NCBI GenBank assembly: GCA_023409535.1
Contig: JAEYGZ010000027.1
Coordinates: 124,001-188,000 of the forward strand
Reading direction: 5' to 3'
From: Bacillota bacterium
GTDB lineage: Bacteria > Bacillota > Clostridia > Lachnospirales > Lachnospiraceae
DNA length: 64,000 bases
A program made the position numbers and the translations under genes. Position 1 is the first letter of the stretch; each line of letters begins with the position of its first letter. Under the pieces are notes generated by a model, which was not told where the DNA came from, did no database searches, and saw only the letters and a program-made list of their open reading frames with translations. Positions 17,139 to 24,760 of this stretch are shown here, piece by piece.

Positions 17139-18619
17139 GGATTAATTTTGAATATGGGCATGGCACAATGAGTGCGGAATTACCGGACAATACAGATATA
17201 TTTATACCGGGGGAGACAGTCAAGGATCCCGATTTTATTCCGGAGGATAAGCTGGAAGAGGCTTATTTGGAAAGCCTGGCAAATCCCATCGGAATGCCGA
17301 CGTTAACCGAACTTGCCCGCAAGGGCAGTACGGTAACTTTTATCGTACCTGATCGCGTAAAGGGCGGAGAGCAGGCCACAAGCCACAGAAAATTAAGCAT
17401 TAAGTATATGCTGAAAGAACTGTATGCCGCCGGGGTGGAGAAGAAGGATGTTTTATTTGTTATTTCCAACGGCTTGCACCCGCGCAGTAAGGAAGAGGAC
17501 GCGTTAGCGATCTTTGGACCGGAATTGTTCCATGATTTTTGGCATTCAGGCCAGATCATCAGCCATGACAGTGAAGATCTGGAGCATATGGTTGATTTGG
17601 GCTGTACCGGCAGAGGCGACTCTGTATTTGTCAATAAGTACGTTTATGATTCAGACATTCCGATTTTAATCGGACATGTTCAGGGAAATCCCTATGGCGG
17701 ATATTCGGGCGGTTACAAACACAGTGCGACAGGCATTACCAACTGGAAGAGTATCTCAAGCCATCATGTACCTTCTGTGATGCATAGAAATGATTTTATC
17801 CCGGTCAATGCAGGAAGTTTAATGAGAAATAAATTTGATGAAATCAGCTTGCACATGGAAGAAAAGATGGGACATCCGTTTTTTTGCTGTGATGCTGTTC
17901 TGGACACAGAGTCTCGTCAAATTGAAATCTTCTCCGGATATGCAAAAGAAATGATGCCGATGAGCTGGAAAGTGGCCGATAAAAGAACTTATGTGCATTG
18001 GGCGGAAAAGAAATACGATGTAATTGTTTTTGGTATGCCGCAGAAATTCCATTATGGAGACGGTATGGGAACCAATCCGATTATGATGATGCAGGCACTT
18101 AGCGCACAGGTTCTAAGGTTCAAAAGAATTATGAGTGATAATTGTGTTATTATTTGTTCTTCCTTATGCAACGGATTTTTCCATGATGAGCTGTGGCCGT
18201 ATTTAAGAGAGCTATATGAATTGTTCCAGCATGATTATATGAATACCCTGCCGGATATGAACCGCTATGGGGAGTATTTTGCTACAAAGGAAGAGTATAT
18301 CCGCAAGTATCGTTTTACCAATGCATTTCATCCGTTTCATGGATTCAGCATGATATCCTGTGCCCATATTGCAGAAATGAATACCAGTGCGATTTATATT
18401 GTAGGGGCACAAGAACCGGGGTATGCAAGAGGGATGGGATTAAAGACCCGCCGTACCTTTGAAGAAGCGCTGGAGGATGCAAAAAGGATATTTGTAGGTG
18501 AAAATCCGAATATCCTGGCACTGCCGCTGACATTTAAAAAGACATCAGTACACTTATGCATGAAAAATCCGGAGCAAAACAGTAAGGATGCTTATGGACA
18601 GTTTCATGGCTGCTGTTAG
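17135..18619 (+). CDS. LarA-family protein (nickel-pincer nucleotide racemase homologue)
   Basis: 494 aa, DUF2088 / lactate racemase superfamily. Segments matching LarA cofactor and catalytic residues are visible: PDRVKGG (Asp and Arg of the active site), SNGLHPRSKEE (catalytic His) and GGYSGGYKHSATG, where Lys is the residue that carries the nickel-pincer nucleotide in LarA. Family members racemise or epimerise alpha-hydroxy acids and sugar acids. The cofactor genes larB, larC and larE are not in this window, so cofactor must come from elsewhere. It overlaps the isomerase gene by 4 nt and is followed 15 nt later by the anion exporter gene. It is probably an epimerase of a hydroxy acid formed in this pathway; the exact acid is unknown. 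Confidence 0.85.
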   Translation: MRINFEYGHGTMSAELPDNTDIFIPGETVKDPDFIPEDKLEEAYLESLANPIGMPTLTELARKGSTVTFIVPDRVKGGEQATSHRKLSIKYMLKELYAAGVEKKDVLFVISNGLHPRSKEEDALAIFGPELFHDFWHSGQIISHDSEDLEHMVDLGCTGRGDSVFVNKYVYDSDIPILIGHVQGNPYGGYSGGYKHSATGITNWKSISSHHVPSVMHRNDFIPVNAGSLMRNKFDEISLHMEEKMGHPFFCCDAVLDTESRQIEIFSGYAKEMMPMSWKVADKRTYVHWAEKKYDVIVFGMPQKFHYGDGMGTNPIMMMQALSAQVLRFKRIMSDNCVIICSSLCNGFFHDELWPYLRELYELFQHDYMNTLPDMNRYGEYFATKEEYIRKYRFTNAFHPFHGFSMISCAHIAEMNTSAIYIVGAQEPGYARGMGLKTRRTFEEALEDAKRIFVGENPNILALPLTFKKTSVHLCMKNPEQNSKDAYGQFHGCC

Positions 18620-18634
18620 AGAAGCAGGGATACT

Positions 18635-19423
18635 ATGAATATATTTTATTTTTTTGTTAGCTTTTTAGCATCTATTGCCGGTGCCATTTGCGGCATCGGC
18701 GGTGGTGTGATTATAAAACCGGTTTTGGATATGTTCGGTTTGGCAAGTGTTTCAACCATTAGTTTCTTATCCGGGTGTACTGTTTTATCCATGAGCTGCT
18801 ATTCGGTTGGGAAGAATATCTTCTCAAATGAAAGTTCGGTCGATTTTAAAGTCAGCACGCCTCTGGCGATTGGAGCGGCAATCGGAGGGGTTGCCGGAAA
18901 GCAGCTTTTTAGTATGATAAAGAATCTGTTTTCAAATCAAGATTCGGTCGGAATGGTTCAGTCGGTATGCTTGATCCTTATTACAATCGGCACATTTATT
19001 TATACCATTTTTAAAAGTAAAATCAAAACCCATTGTATAAAATCAATCGGCGTCTGCGGCATCATTGGTCTGGTGCTTGGAATTATGTCCAGCTTCCTGG
19101 GAATTGGAGGAGGGCCAATCAATTTGGTGGTATTATTTTATTTCTTTTCTATGGATACCAAAACATCGGCTCAGAATAGCATATACATAATTTTATTCAG
19201 TCAGATTACCAGTTTATTAACGACGCTAGCCACGCACAGTGTACCGGAATTTGATCTTTTGGCACTGGTTTTGATGGTTTTGGGCGGGGTTGGCGGAGGA
19301 ATTGCCGGCAAATATTTTAACAAAAGAATGAACAATCATGCGGTCGACAAATTATTCCTGTATCTTATGGGCGTGATTATCGTAATCAGCTTCTTTAATG
19401 TGATAAAGTATTCTGCTTTATAA
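18635..19423 (+). CDS. TauE/SafE-family anion exporter
   Basis: 262 aa with about eight hydrophobic helices and the family's repeated glycine-rich segments (AGAICGIGGGVIIKP near residue 20 and FLGIGGGPINLV near residue 153). Family members export sulfite, sulfoacetate or related small anions, or take up carboxylates. As the last large gene of the LacI-controlled operon beside three cytoplasmic sulfatases, it is well placed to expel sulfate, sulfite or an organosulfur or hydroxy-acid end product. This role is inference from context. Confidence 0.88.
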   Translation: MNIFYFFVSFLASIAGAICGIGGGVIIKPVLDMFGLASVSTISFLSGCTVLSMSCYSVGKNIFSNESSVDFKVSTPLAIGAAIGGVAGKQLFSMIKNLFSNQDSVGMVQSVCLILITIGTFIYTIFKSKIKTHCIKSIGVCGIIGLVLGIMSSFLGIGGGPINLVVLFYFFSMDTKTSAQNSIYIILFSQITSLLTTLATHSVPEFDLLALVLMVLGGVGGGIAGKYFNKRMNNHAVDKLFLYLMGVIIVISFFNVIKYSAL

Positions 19424-19517
19424 ATACCAAAATGCATTATTCCTGTTTATCACTTTGATGATACCGGCGGTAATTTTTGCGGACCAGCCTAAGGAAAGAA
19501 TATGAGGAGGAAAGAAA

Positions 19518-19757
19518 ATGAGAGTAAAACAGGTTGTTAATATTGATGGTTTTTTCAAGGCGCTTGAAAGATGTAAAGGAAGAGTCGAGCTGATCACAGA
19601 TGATAAGGATGTTTTAAATCTTGCGTCAAAGCTGACGCAGTTTATAGGGCTGACCAGGGTGTTCAGCAATCCCGATATTAAAGCCTATGAAATCGTATGC
19701 TATAACGGCGAAGATTATATGCTGCTTAAGGAATTTCTTGTACCTGCGGAGGAATAG
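19518..19757 (+). CDS. Small protein, weakly HPr-like
   Basis: 79 aa, preceded by GAGGAGG with good spacing. The pattern (VKQVVNIDGFFKALERCKGRVEL, then a DAKS-like KDVLNLASKL helix and a C-terminal helix) resembles divergent HPr-like proteins of clostridia, but no phospho-His or regulatory Ser is convincing. It follows the exporter gene by 94 nt in the same direction and may be the penultimate gene of that operon. Function not assigned. Confidence 0.6.
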   Translation: MRVKQVVNIDGFFKALERCKGRVELITDDKDVLNLASKLTQFIGLTRVFSNPDIKAYEIVCYNGEDYMLLKEFLVPAEE

Positions 19758-19805
19758 GACTGCACACAGCGTTAGTTTTATGGAATGTAGGCACATGGTT
19801 TGACA

Positions 19806-20114
19806 ATGGGGGAGCGTATGTTTGTATTCGGAGAGACAAGAGAGAAGGTAATTGATGGTAAGGTGGCATTGCCAAAGGAATTCCATTTAAGGAATAGTAG
19901 TCTTGTGGGAAAATGGGTAAATCAGAATACATTATACCTGTCTGACAACAACGGGTCTTTAAATTTTGCGACAGGGACCAGAAGAGCCGGTTTTGTTGTA
20001 GAAAGAATCGGAGATGATAAGATACTGGTACCCTTAAGGTATGACAATACAAATGTTATCATTAAAGGATGCATCACAACAATAGAGTTAGTTTTTGTCA
20101 AGGAATACGAATAG
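19806..20114 (+). CDS. Small protein of unknown function, beta-rich
   Basis: About 100 aa starting at ATG 19806 or 19818; neither has an ideal ribosome binding site, so the start is uncertain. The segment DGKVALPKEFHLR recalls the GKV-x-IP-K-x-(F/L)R element of MraZ/AbrB-type double-psi barrels, and the predicted strands fit a DNA-binding or assembly fold, but the match is weak. It follows the HPr-like gene by 48 nt and is ended by a terminator. Possibly a pair with its upstream neighbour. Confidence 0.5.
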   Translation: MGERMFVFGETREKVIDGKVALPKEFHLRNSSLVGKWVNQNTLYLSDNNGSLNFATGTRRAGFVVERIGDDKILVPLRYDNTNVIIKGCITTIELVFVKEYE

Positions 20115-20135
20115 CCAGAAGATACAAAGCAAACA

Positions 20136-20166
20136 CAAATACCCCTGGTAAGGCCGGGGGTATTTG
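20136..20166 (+). terminator. Terminator-like hairpin ending the aldolase operon
   Basis: 10-bp perfect stem CAAATACCCC / GGGGTATTTG with an 11-nt loop, 22 nt after the last stop codon. The T-run is short. Confidence 0.6.
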
Positions 20167-20341
20167 TATAATTGCGGTAAAGTACCTACGCTGCAGGCTG
20201 GATTTTTCATATTATTTTATATTAGCATTTAACATATGGCTTAAATCTGATAAAATGTACTAAGAACATATGCGAATAAATTCAACAAACGATTTCAGCT
20301 TAACAGCAATGAATAGTAATGTTAACTGCAGGAGGATAAAG

Positions 20342-20875
20342 GTGAAACAAAAATCAATATTAAAAATGCTTCAGGCAAGCTTGATGCTTGCATTAGGTAT
20401 GATATTACCATTTTTTACCGGACAAATTCCTGAAGTGGGAAATAAACTGCTGCCAATGCATATACCGGTTCTTCTTACTGGCTTCCTGTGTGGTTGGTCA
20501 TATGGACTAATTGTTGGTTTACTATTACCGCTATTAAGAAGCATTCTCTTTGGAATGCCGCTAATGTTTCCCGTTGCTGTTGCAATGGCCTTTGAATTAG
20601 CTGCATATGGTGCGGTAATAGGTTTTTTATATAGAAAATTACCAAAGAAGAGTCTGTATATTTACATAGCATTACTTTTAGCTATGATTTGCGGAAGGAT
20701 GATCTGGGGGAGTGTTTCTGTGCTTTTGTACGGATTAAGCGGTTCAGTCTTTACATGGAAAATATTTATAACAGGTGCTCTGCTCAATGCACTTCCAGGA
20801 ATAATGATACAGATTATTATAATTCCAATTTTGATTATGACATTAAAACGAGGAAATTTAATCGAATATGAATAA
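20342..20875 (+). CDS. ECF transporter S component (substrate-specific subunit)
   Basis: 177-aa integral membrane protein with about six helices, typical size for the S subunit of energy-coupling-factor vitamin or nucleobase importers. GTG 20342 is the start: AGGAGG lies 6 nt upstream, while the longer frame from 20270 has no site. The hydrophobic pattern (LPMHIPVLLTGFLCGW and a following glycine-rich helix) is shared with the folate/pantothenate/thiamine-type S components, but the ligand cannot be named. No EcfA or EcfT gene is nearby, so it must share the general ECF module (group II). The kinase gene overlaps its end by 8 nt, suggesting that the imported molecule is phosphorylated. Confidence 0.85.
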   Translation: MKQKSILKMLQASLMLALGMILPFFTGQIPEVGNKLLPMHIPVLLTGFLCGWSYGLIVGLLLPLLRSILFGMPLMFPVAVAMAFELAAYGAVIGFLYRKLPKKSLYIYIALLLAMICGRMIWGSVSVLLYGLSGSVFTWKIFITGALLNALPGIMIQIIIIPILIMTLKRGNLIEYE

Positions 20876-21434
20876 GAAAAACTTATCGGATATATCTAAA
20901 AAGATTGATGATTTATTAAAAAGTAAGGAAAAAGTTATTGTTGCGATTGAAGGAAATAGTGCGGCAGGAAAAAGTACATTGGCATATCTTATCAGTTATG
21001 TCTATGATTGTAATATTTTTCATATGGATGATTATTTTTTGAGACCCGAGCTAAAGACACAGGAACGGATGGAAGAAGTTGGCGGGAATGTTGATTTTGT
21101 ACGTTTTAAGGATGAAGTTATTGTTGGAATTAATAGTAGAAGTAACTTTAGCTATCAGCCTTACGACTGCAAGGAGATGAAACTTAAGGAACCTATCTTT
21201 GTCGAGCCTAAAAAATTAAATATTATTGAAGGATCGTATAGCATGCACCCTACGTTAGCAGCGAATTATGACTTAAAGATATTTTTACAGATTAGTAAAA
21301 GTGAGCAAAAAAATCGAATATTTAAAAGAAATGGAGAATTCATGTATCGGAGATACATTGAGGAATGGATTCCAAAGGAAAATAGTTATTTTACGGAGTT
21401 TAATATAAAAGTGAAGTGCGATATGATATTTTAG
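20868..21434 (+). CDS. P-loop kinase of the uridine-kinase type
   Basis: 188 aa. Walker A is EGNSAAGKST (residues 29-38); the segment HMDDYFLRPE corresponds to the Asp-rich acceptor loop of uridine/pantothenate-type kinases, and IEGSYSMHP matches the conserved IEG-x-Y turn. It overlaps the ECF S-component gene by 8 nt, so the two are translationally coupled: the membrane subunit brings in a nucleoside, vitamin or precursor and this kinase traps it. It ends in NIKVKCDMIF, the normal C-terminus of the family, so it is complete. Confidence 0.85.
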   Translation: MNKKNLSDISKKIDDLLKSKEKVIVAIEGNSAAGKSTLAYLISYVYDCNIFHMDDYFLRPELKTQERMEEVGGNVDFVRFKDEVIVGINSRSNFSYQPYDCKEMKLKEPIFVEPKKLNIIEGSYSMHPTLAANYDLKIFLQISKSEQKNRIFKRNGEFMYRRYIEEWIPKENSYFTEFNIKVKCDMIF

Positions 21435-21577
21435 GCGGTAAAGTTGCTGAAACACTTGATGTCTGGGCAGAATAGAACCTACGTCACATTGGATAATATG
21501 GCCGCAAGGATACTGGCGGAAACAGCCCCTGTAATTTGCTATAGTATGAAATATCAGCATTGTCATAGATTAATCAA

Positions 21578-21630
21578 CAAGAGCTGTTGTAAACGAAATG
21601 ACTTATTCGTTTGCAGCAGCTCTTGTTTTG
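21578..21630 (+). terminator. Intrinsic terminator of the ECF-kinase operon
   Basis: About 20-bp stem (21578-21599 with 21605-21625, with wobble pairs and one bulge), 5-nt loop, followed by TTTTG and TTTT. It lies between the convergent kinase and LysR genes, 140 nt after the kinase stop; the 21435-21577 stretch shows no other feature. Confidence 0.8.
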
Positions 21631-21661
21631 CTTTTATAGGAAATCCATGTTTAGCAGTATA

Positions 21662-22555
21662 TTACAAAGTGGGATTCTTTAGAGTTAAATCATTGCATAA
21701 AGCGATAAGATCTTTTGCGGCTTGGGTCAAATATTTATTTTTATACCAAACGATATAATGTTTTCGGTTAAAACCTTCATCAATGATTTCCCGGGTAAAT
21801 ACAGTTTGGGCTTCAATATCCTGCTTGACCAGCAGTTCAGGCAGAATGGAAATACCAATATCCTTACTTACCGCTTTTATAATGGCTTGTGTACTGGCAC
21901 TTTCCCAAAGCGGACGTATTTTAAGACCATGGACGGCAAACACATTATCCAAAAAAGTACGTCCCGCACTGCCCTTTTCGCGTAAAAGGAAATCGTATTG
22001 AACCAGGTCATTTAGAAATACTTGCTGTTTTGAAAGCAGGGGATGCCGGGGTGGAAGAATCAGTCTAAGACAGTCACCTGTAAATGCTTCCATAATCAGC
22101 TCAGATTCACTGATGCCACCTTCAATTAATGCCAGATCAAGTTTGTTTTCTAAAAGTGCCTGTTGTAATTTACCTCCGCTGGAGATAGTCACTTCTACCC
22201 TTAGATTGGGATGTAATGAACGAAAATGGCATATAAAATCAGGAAGAAAGTAATTTCCAAGAGTGATACTTGCACCGATGCGCAGGATACCACAGGTATC
22301 CCAATTGCGTAGATCTTTCTCCATCACGTCAAAGGAGTCAACGATATGCAACGCCTGTACATATAGTAGTTTTCCACTTTCCGTAACAGAAAGCCGCCGG
22401 TTAAAACGTTCAAACAGGCGTACTCCATAGTATTGTTCTATTTCCTTGATGGCACGGGTGACAGCAGGCTGTGTCATGTGCAGATGCTCTGCAGCTTTCG
22501 TGATGTTCTCCAGGCGATATACTTCTAAAAATATTTTTATGTGACGAATTGTCAT
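21662..22555 (-). CDS. LysR-family transcriptional regulator
   Basis: 297 aa. The N-terminal winged helix (residues 1-60, ITKAAEHLHMTQPAVTRAI) and the linker are followed by the two-lobed effector domain (GILRIGASITLGNYFLP, DLALIEGG). Start ATG 22555 has an AGGTG element upstream; the hydrophobic 22-residue extension of the longer frame is not real. It is divergent from the chromate-type transporter operon, with 107 bp between start codons, the classical arrangement in which a LysR protein activates the divergent gene in response to a small molecule. The effector domain resembles the CysB/CbbR-like group in its opening motif only. Confidence 0.94.
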   Translation of the reverse strand: MTIRHIKIFLEVYRLENITKAAEHLHMTQPAVTRAIKEIEQYYGVRLFERFNRRLSVTESGKLLYVQALHIVDSFDVMEKDLRNWDTCGILRIGASITLGNYFLPDFICHFRSLHPNLRVEVTISSGGKLQQALLENKLDLALIEGGISESELIMEAFTGDCLRLILPPRHPLLSKQQVFLNDLVQYDFLLREKGSAGRTFLDNVFAVHGLKIRPLWESASTQAIIKAVSKDIGISILPELLVKQDIEAQTVFTREIIDEGFNRKHYIVWYKNKYLTQAAKDLIALCNDLTLKNPTL

Positions 22556-22662
22556 ATGACACCTGCTTTCTGTTATAACTAAAATGATATTGATTATATA
22601 AAATAATAGCATTTTACACATATGACTGCAAGGAGTATGATAAATAAAAGGGAGGAAATGAT

Positions 22663-23352
22663 ATGGGGCTGCAAAAGGATGCGGTACTGCAAAAGAATGC
22701 AGAACTGCAAAACGATATGGAACTACAGGAGGATATGGAAATACTCAAATCGACAGAAATACAAAAAGAGGAAGAGATGCAAAAAGAACATAGAGGAAAA
22801 CTATTGATAACCTTGTTTTTTACTACCTTGTATATCAGTACCTTCACATTTGGAGGCGGATTTGTTATTATCACGTTTATGAAACGTAAATTTGTCGATG
22901 ACCTGAAATGGATCGATGAGCAGGAAATGCTGGATATGTCTGCTTTGGCACAATCTTCACCGGGAGCAATTGCGGTGAATGCTGCAATTTTGGTAGGATG
23001 GAAGATATGTGGTTTCCCTGGTATGATCATTGCTGTCATCGGTACCATTCTTCCGCCATTGGTTATACTTTCCATTATTTCTTTTTTCTATACTGCATTT
23101 GCCAGTAATGGTTACGTAGCACTGGTATTGAAAGGTATGCAGGCTGGTGTGGCGGCAGTAATTTTGGATGTGGTGTGGGGACTTGGAGGAAACGTACTCA
23201 AAGAAAGAAGCCAACTTGGGATCGTTATAATGATAACGGGGTTTATTGGCGCTTTTGTATTTGATTTCAATGTCATTTACATCATTTTAGCGGCCGGTGC
23301 AATAGGGATATGTAAGGCTGTTTTATTTAGAAGAAGGGAGGCTAAATCTTGA
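22663..23352 (+). CDS. Chromate-transporter-family protein, first half, with unusual N-terminal coil
   Basis: 229 aa. The membrane part from about residue 48 shows the CHR-family opening STFTFGGGFVIITFMKR and the AQSSPGAIAVNAAI motif, with five to six helices; it is a short-chain ChrA half that works with the next gene. ATG 22663 has GGGAGG 7 nt upstream. Residues 3-45 form a charged, Leu-Gln-rich repeat (LQKDAV, LQKNAE, LQNDME, LQEDME and so on), predicted as a short cytoplasmic coiled coil, which is not usual in this family. It was probably produced by local repeat expansion. In anaerobes these pairs may move an anion other than chromate. Confidence 0.88.
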   Translation: MGLQKDAVLQKNAELQNDMELQEDMEILKSTEIQKEEEMQKEHRGKLLITLFFTTLYISTFTFGGGFVIITFMKRKFVDDLKWIDEQEMLDMSALAQSSPGAIAVNAAILVGWKICGFPGMIIAVIGTILPPLVILSIISFFYTAFASNGYVALVLKGMQAGVAAVILDVVWGLGGNVLKERSQLGIVIMITGFIGAFVFDFNVIYIILAAGAIGICKAVLFRRREAKS

Positions 23353-23921
23353 TTTATCTTCAACTTTTTATTAGCTTTTTTCAAATCGGGCTGTTCAGTA
23401 TTGGAGGGGGATATGCCGCAATGCCCTTAATTCAAAGCCAGGTGGTCGAGACACATGGATGGCTGTCCATGAATGAGTTTACTAATCTAATAACGATTGC
23501 GGAAATGACACCCGGACCTATCGGAGTAAATTCTGCGTCATTTGTAGGAACCCGCATTGCAGGAGCCGGAGGAGCAATTGTTGCAACTTTTGGTTGTATT
23601 CTGCCTTCCTGTTTCATTGCTTCATTACTCGCTTATATCTATCGCAGGTATAGGCAGGTATCTGCACTTCAGAATGTTTTAGCCTGCCTGCGGCCTGTGG
23701 TTGTTGCTTTAATTGCTTCAGCCGGTTTTTCGATTCTTGGTACGGTTGTATTTGGCGGAAACCGTATTCAGTTCAGTTTTATCGATTGGATTGGTACCTG
23801 TATTTTTATTGCAGCATTTATTGTTCTGCGTAGATGGAAATTGAATCCAATATTGGTTATGAGCCTTTGCGGGGTGGTTGGACTTGGTCTGAATTTATTA
23901 ATAAGGGGAAATCCGATATGA
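23349..23921 (+). CDS. Chromate-transporter-family protein, second half
   Basis: 190 aa, homologous to the preceding protein: FFQIGLFSIGGGYAAMPLI and AEMTPGPIGVNSASFVG are the family motifs, with five to six helices. It starts at TTG 23349, overlapping the TGA stop of the first half (TTGA), with GGGAGG at a normal distance. Two-gene short-chain CHR transporters act as heterodimers, so the pair is one transporter. The following small gene overlaps by 4 nt. Confidence 0.88.
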   Translation: MIYLQLFISFFQIGLFSIGGGYAAMPLIQSQVVETHGWLSMNEFTNLITIAEMTPGPIGVNSASFVGTRIAGAGGAIVATFGCILPSCFIASLLAYIYRRYRQVSALQNVLACLRPVVVALIASAGFSILGTVVFGGNRIQFSFIDWIGTCIFIAAFIVLRRWKLNPILVMSLCGVVGLGLNLLIRGNPI

Positions 23922-24382
23922 TTCGGAAAATTAAGAAGGGCATCTTAAAAAGTAGATTGTTTCGTATGGATGGTGCAGCTGTGGCTATAATTCAACACAG
24001 GAAAGGCAGTTATTTCATAACGGATATGGATAGCAAATTACTGTGGACAATTACAGAAAAAGTTTCCCTTCATCTGGCAGTGAAGGGAAGTGCAGGGAAT
24101 GGAGAAGGGAAAATCTATTTGTCAAAAACATCTTCATTGATCAGTCCTCCCAGGGCAGAGCGTTTGTGTTTATATTGGAAAGAACATGAGATCACAATAC
24201 AGCAACTTGACAATCGAGAGATGATAATTCTTAATCAGAATAAGATAATCGGATATCTGACGGGGTTACTAAGGCACACAGCCTCAATTGAGTTGTCAGA
24301 TACGGTTACAGATGGATGCACGGCGCTTCTATATGCTTTAGCAGACAGAATGATCCATGAGGATGATGTTGACATTGTCTAA
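23918..24382 (+). CDS. Soluble protein of unknown function linked to the CHR transporter
   Basis: 154 aa, beginning at ATG 23918 that overlaps the transporter stop (ATGA); the longer frame from 23834 lies inside the transporter gene. No transmembrane segment. The first half alternates short strands (FRMDGAAVAIIQHRKGSYFITD), reminiscent of tubby/LOR-like beta folds, but the resemblance is weak. Translational coupling to the CHR pair suggests a partner or accessory role. I do not recognise the family. Confidence 0.6.
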   Translation: MIRKIKKGILKSRLFRMDGAAVAIIQHRKGSYFITDMDSKLLWTITEKVSLHLAVKGSAGNGEGKIYLSKTSSLISPPRAERLCLYWKEHEITIQQLDNREMIILNQNKIIGYLTGLLRHTASIELSDTVTDGCTALLYALADRMIHEDDVDIV

Positions 24383-24760
24383 TCACAGAGTGAATATAAA
24401 AATCCGCCTCAAAATGTCTTAACAGATTGAGTGCTGCATACATAGCCGTGAGTTATTATATCACAACCTGTTTTATAAGAAGAGGATTTCATAAATCGTT
24501 TTACTATATTTTAAATCGTTAGAATTTTTAGCAGAAATGATTATCTGCTTTATTGGCATGTAAAAATATTGATTGGATCTGTAAATAAATCCTTTAAACT
24601 GCTGTAACAATCATGAAAATTCTGTTCAAACTGCATAAATCGCATGCCTTAGAAACATGTTTGGGTAGAAGAATAAAAATAAGTATGCTACCATTTACCT
24701 TAAACAATAATCAGAAGAACGATAAATCTGAGAGAAGGTCAAACATGAGAGGAGCAGTAT
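24383..24760. other. AT-rich intergenic region upstream of recQ
   Basis: 378 bp with no convincing gene. Near its end, ATG 24745 opens a 12-codon frame (AGAAGG 6 nt upstream, stop at 24781-24783) that overlaps the TTG start of recQ and could be a translational leader. No clear promoter or riboswitch was recognised. Confidence 0.4.

Noticed and set aside
22681..22790. Repeated CTGCAAAA-like units at the start of the chromate-type gene as a CRISPR or DNA repeat array.
   Set aside because: Units are short, in frame and vary in a coding manner; there are no spacers. It is a protein repeat.
24383..24760. A riboswitch or small RNA upstream of recQ.
   Set aside because: No conserved aptamer pieces or stable hairpins were seen; only a 12-codon frame near the recQ start.
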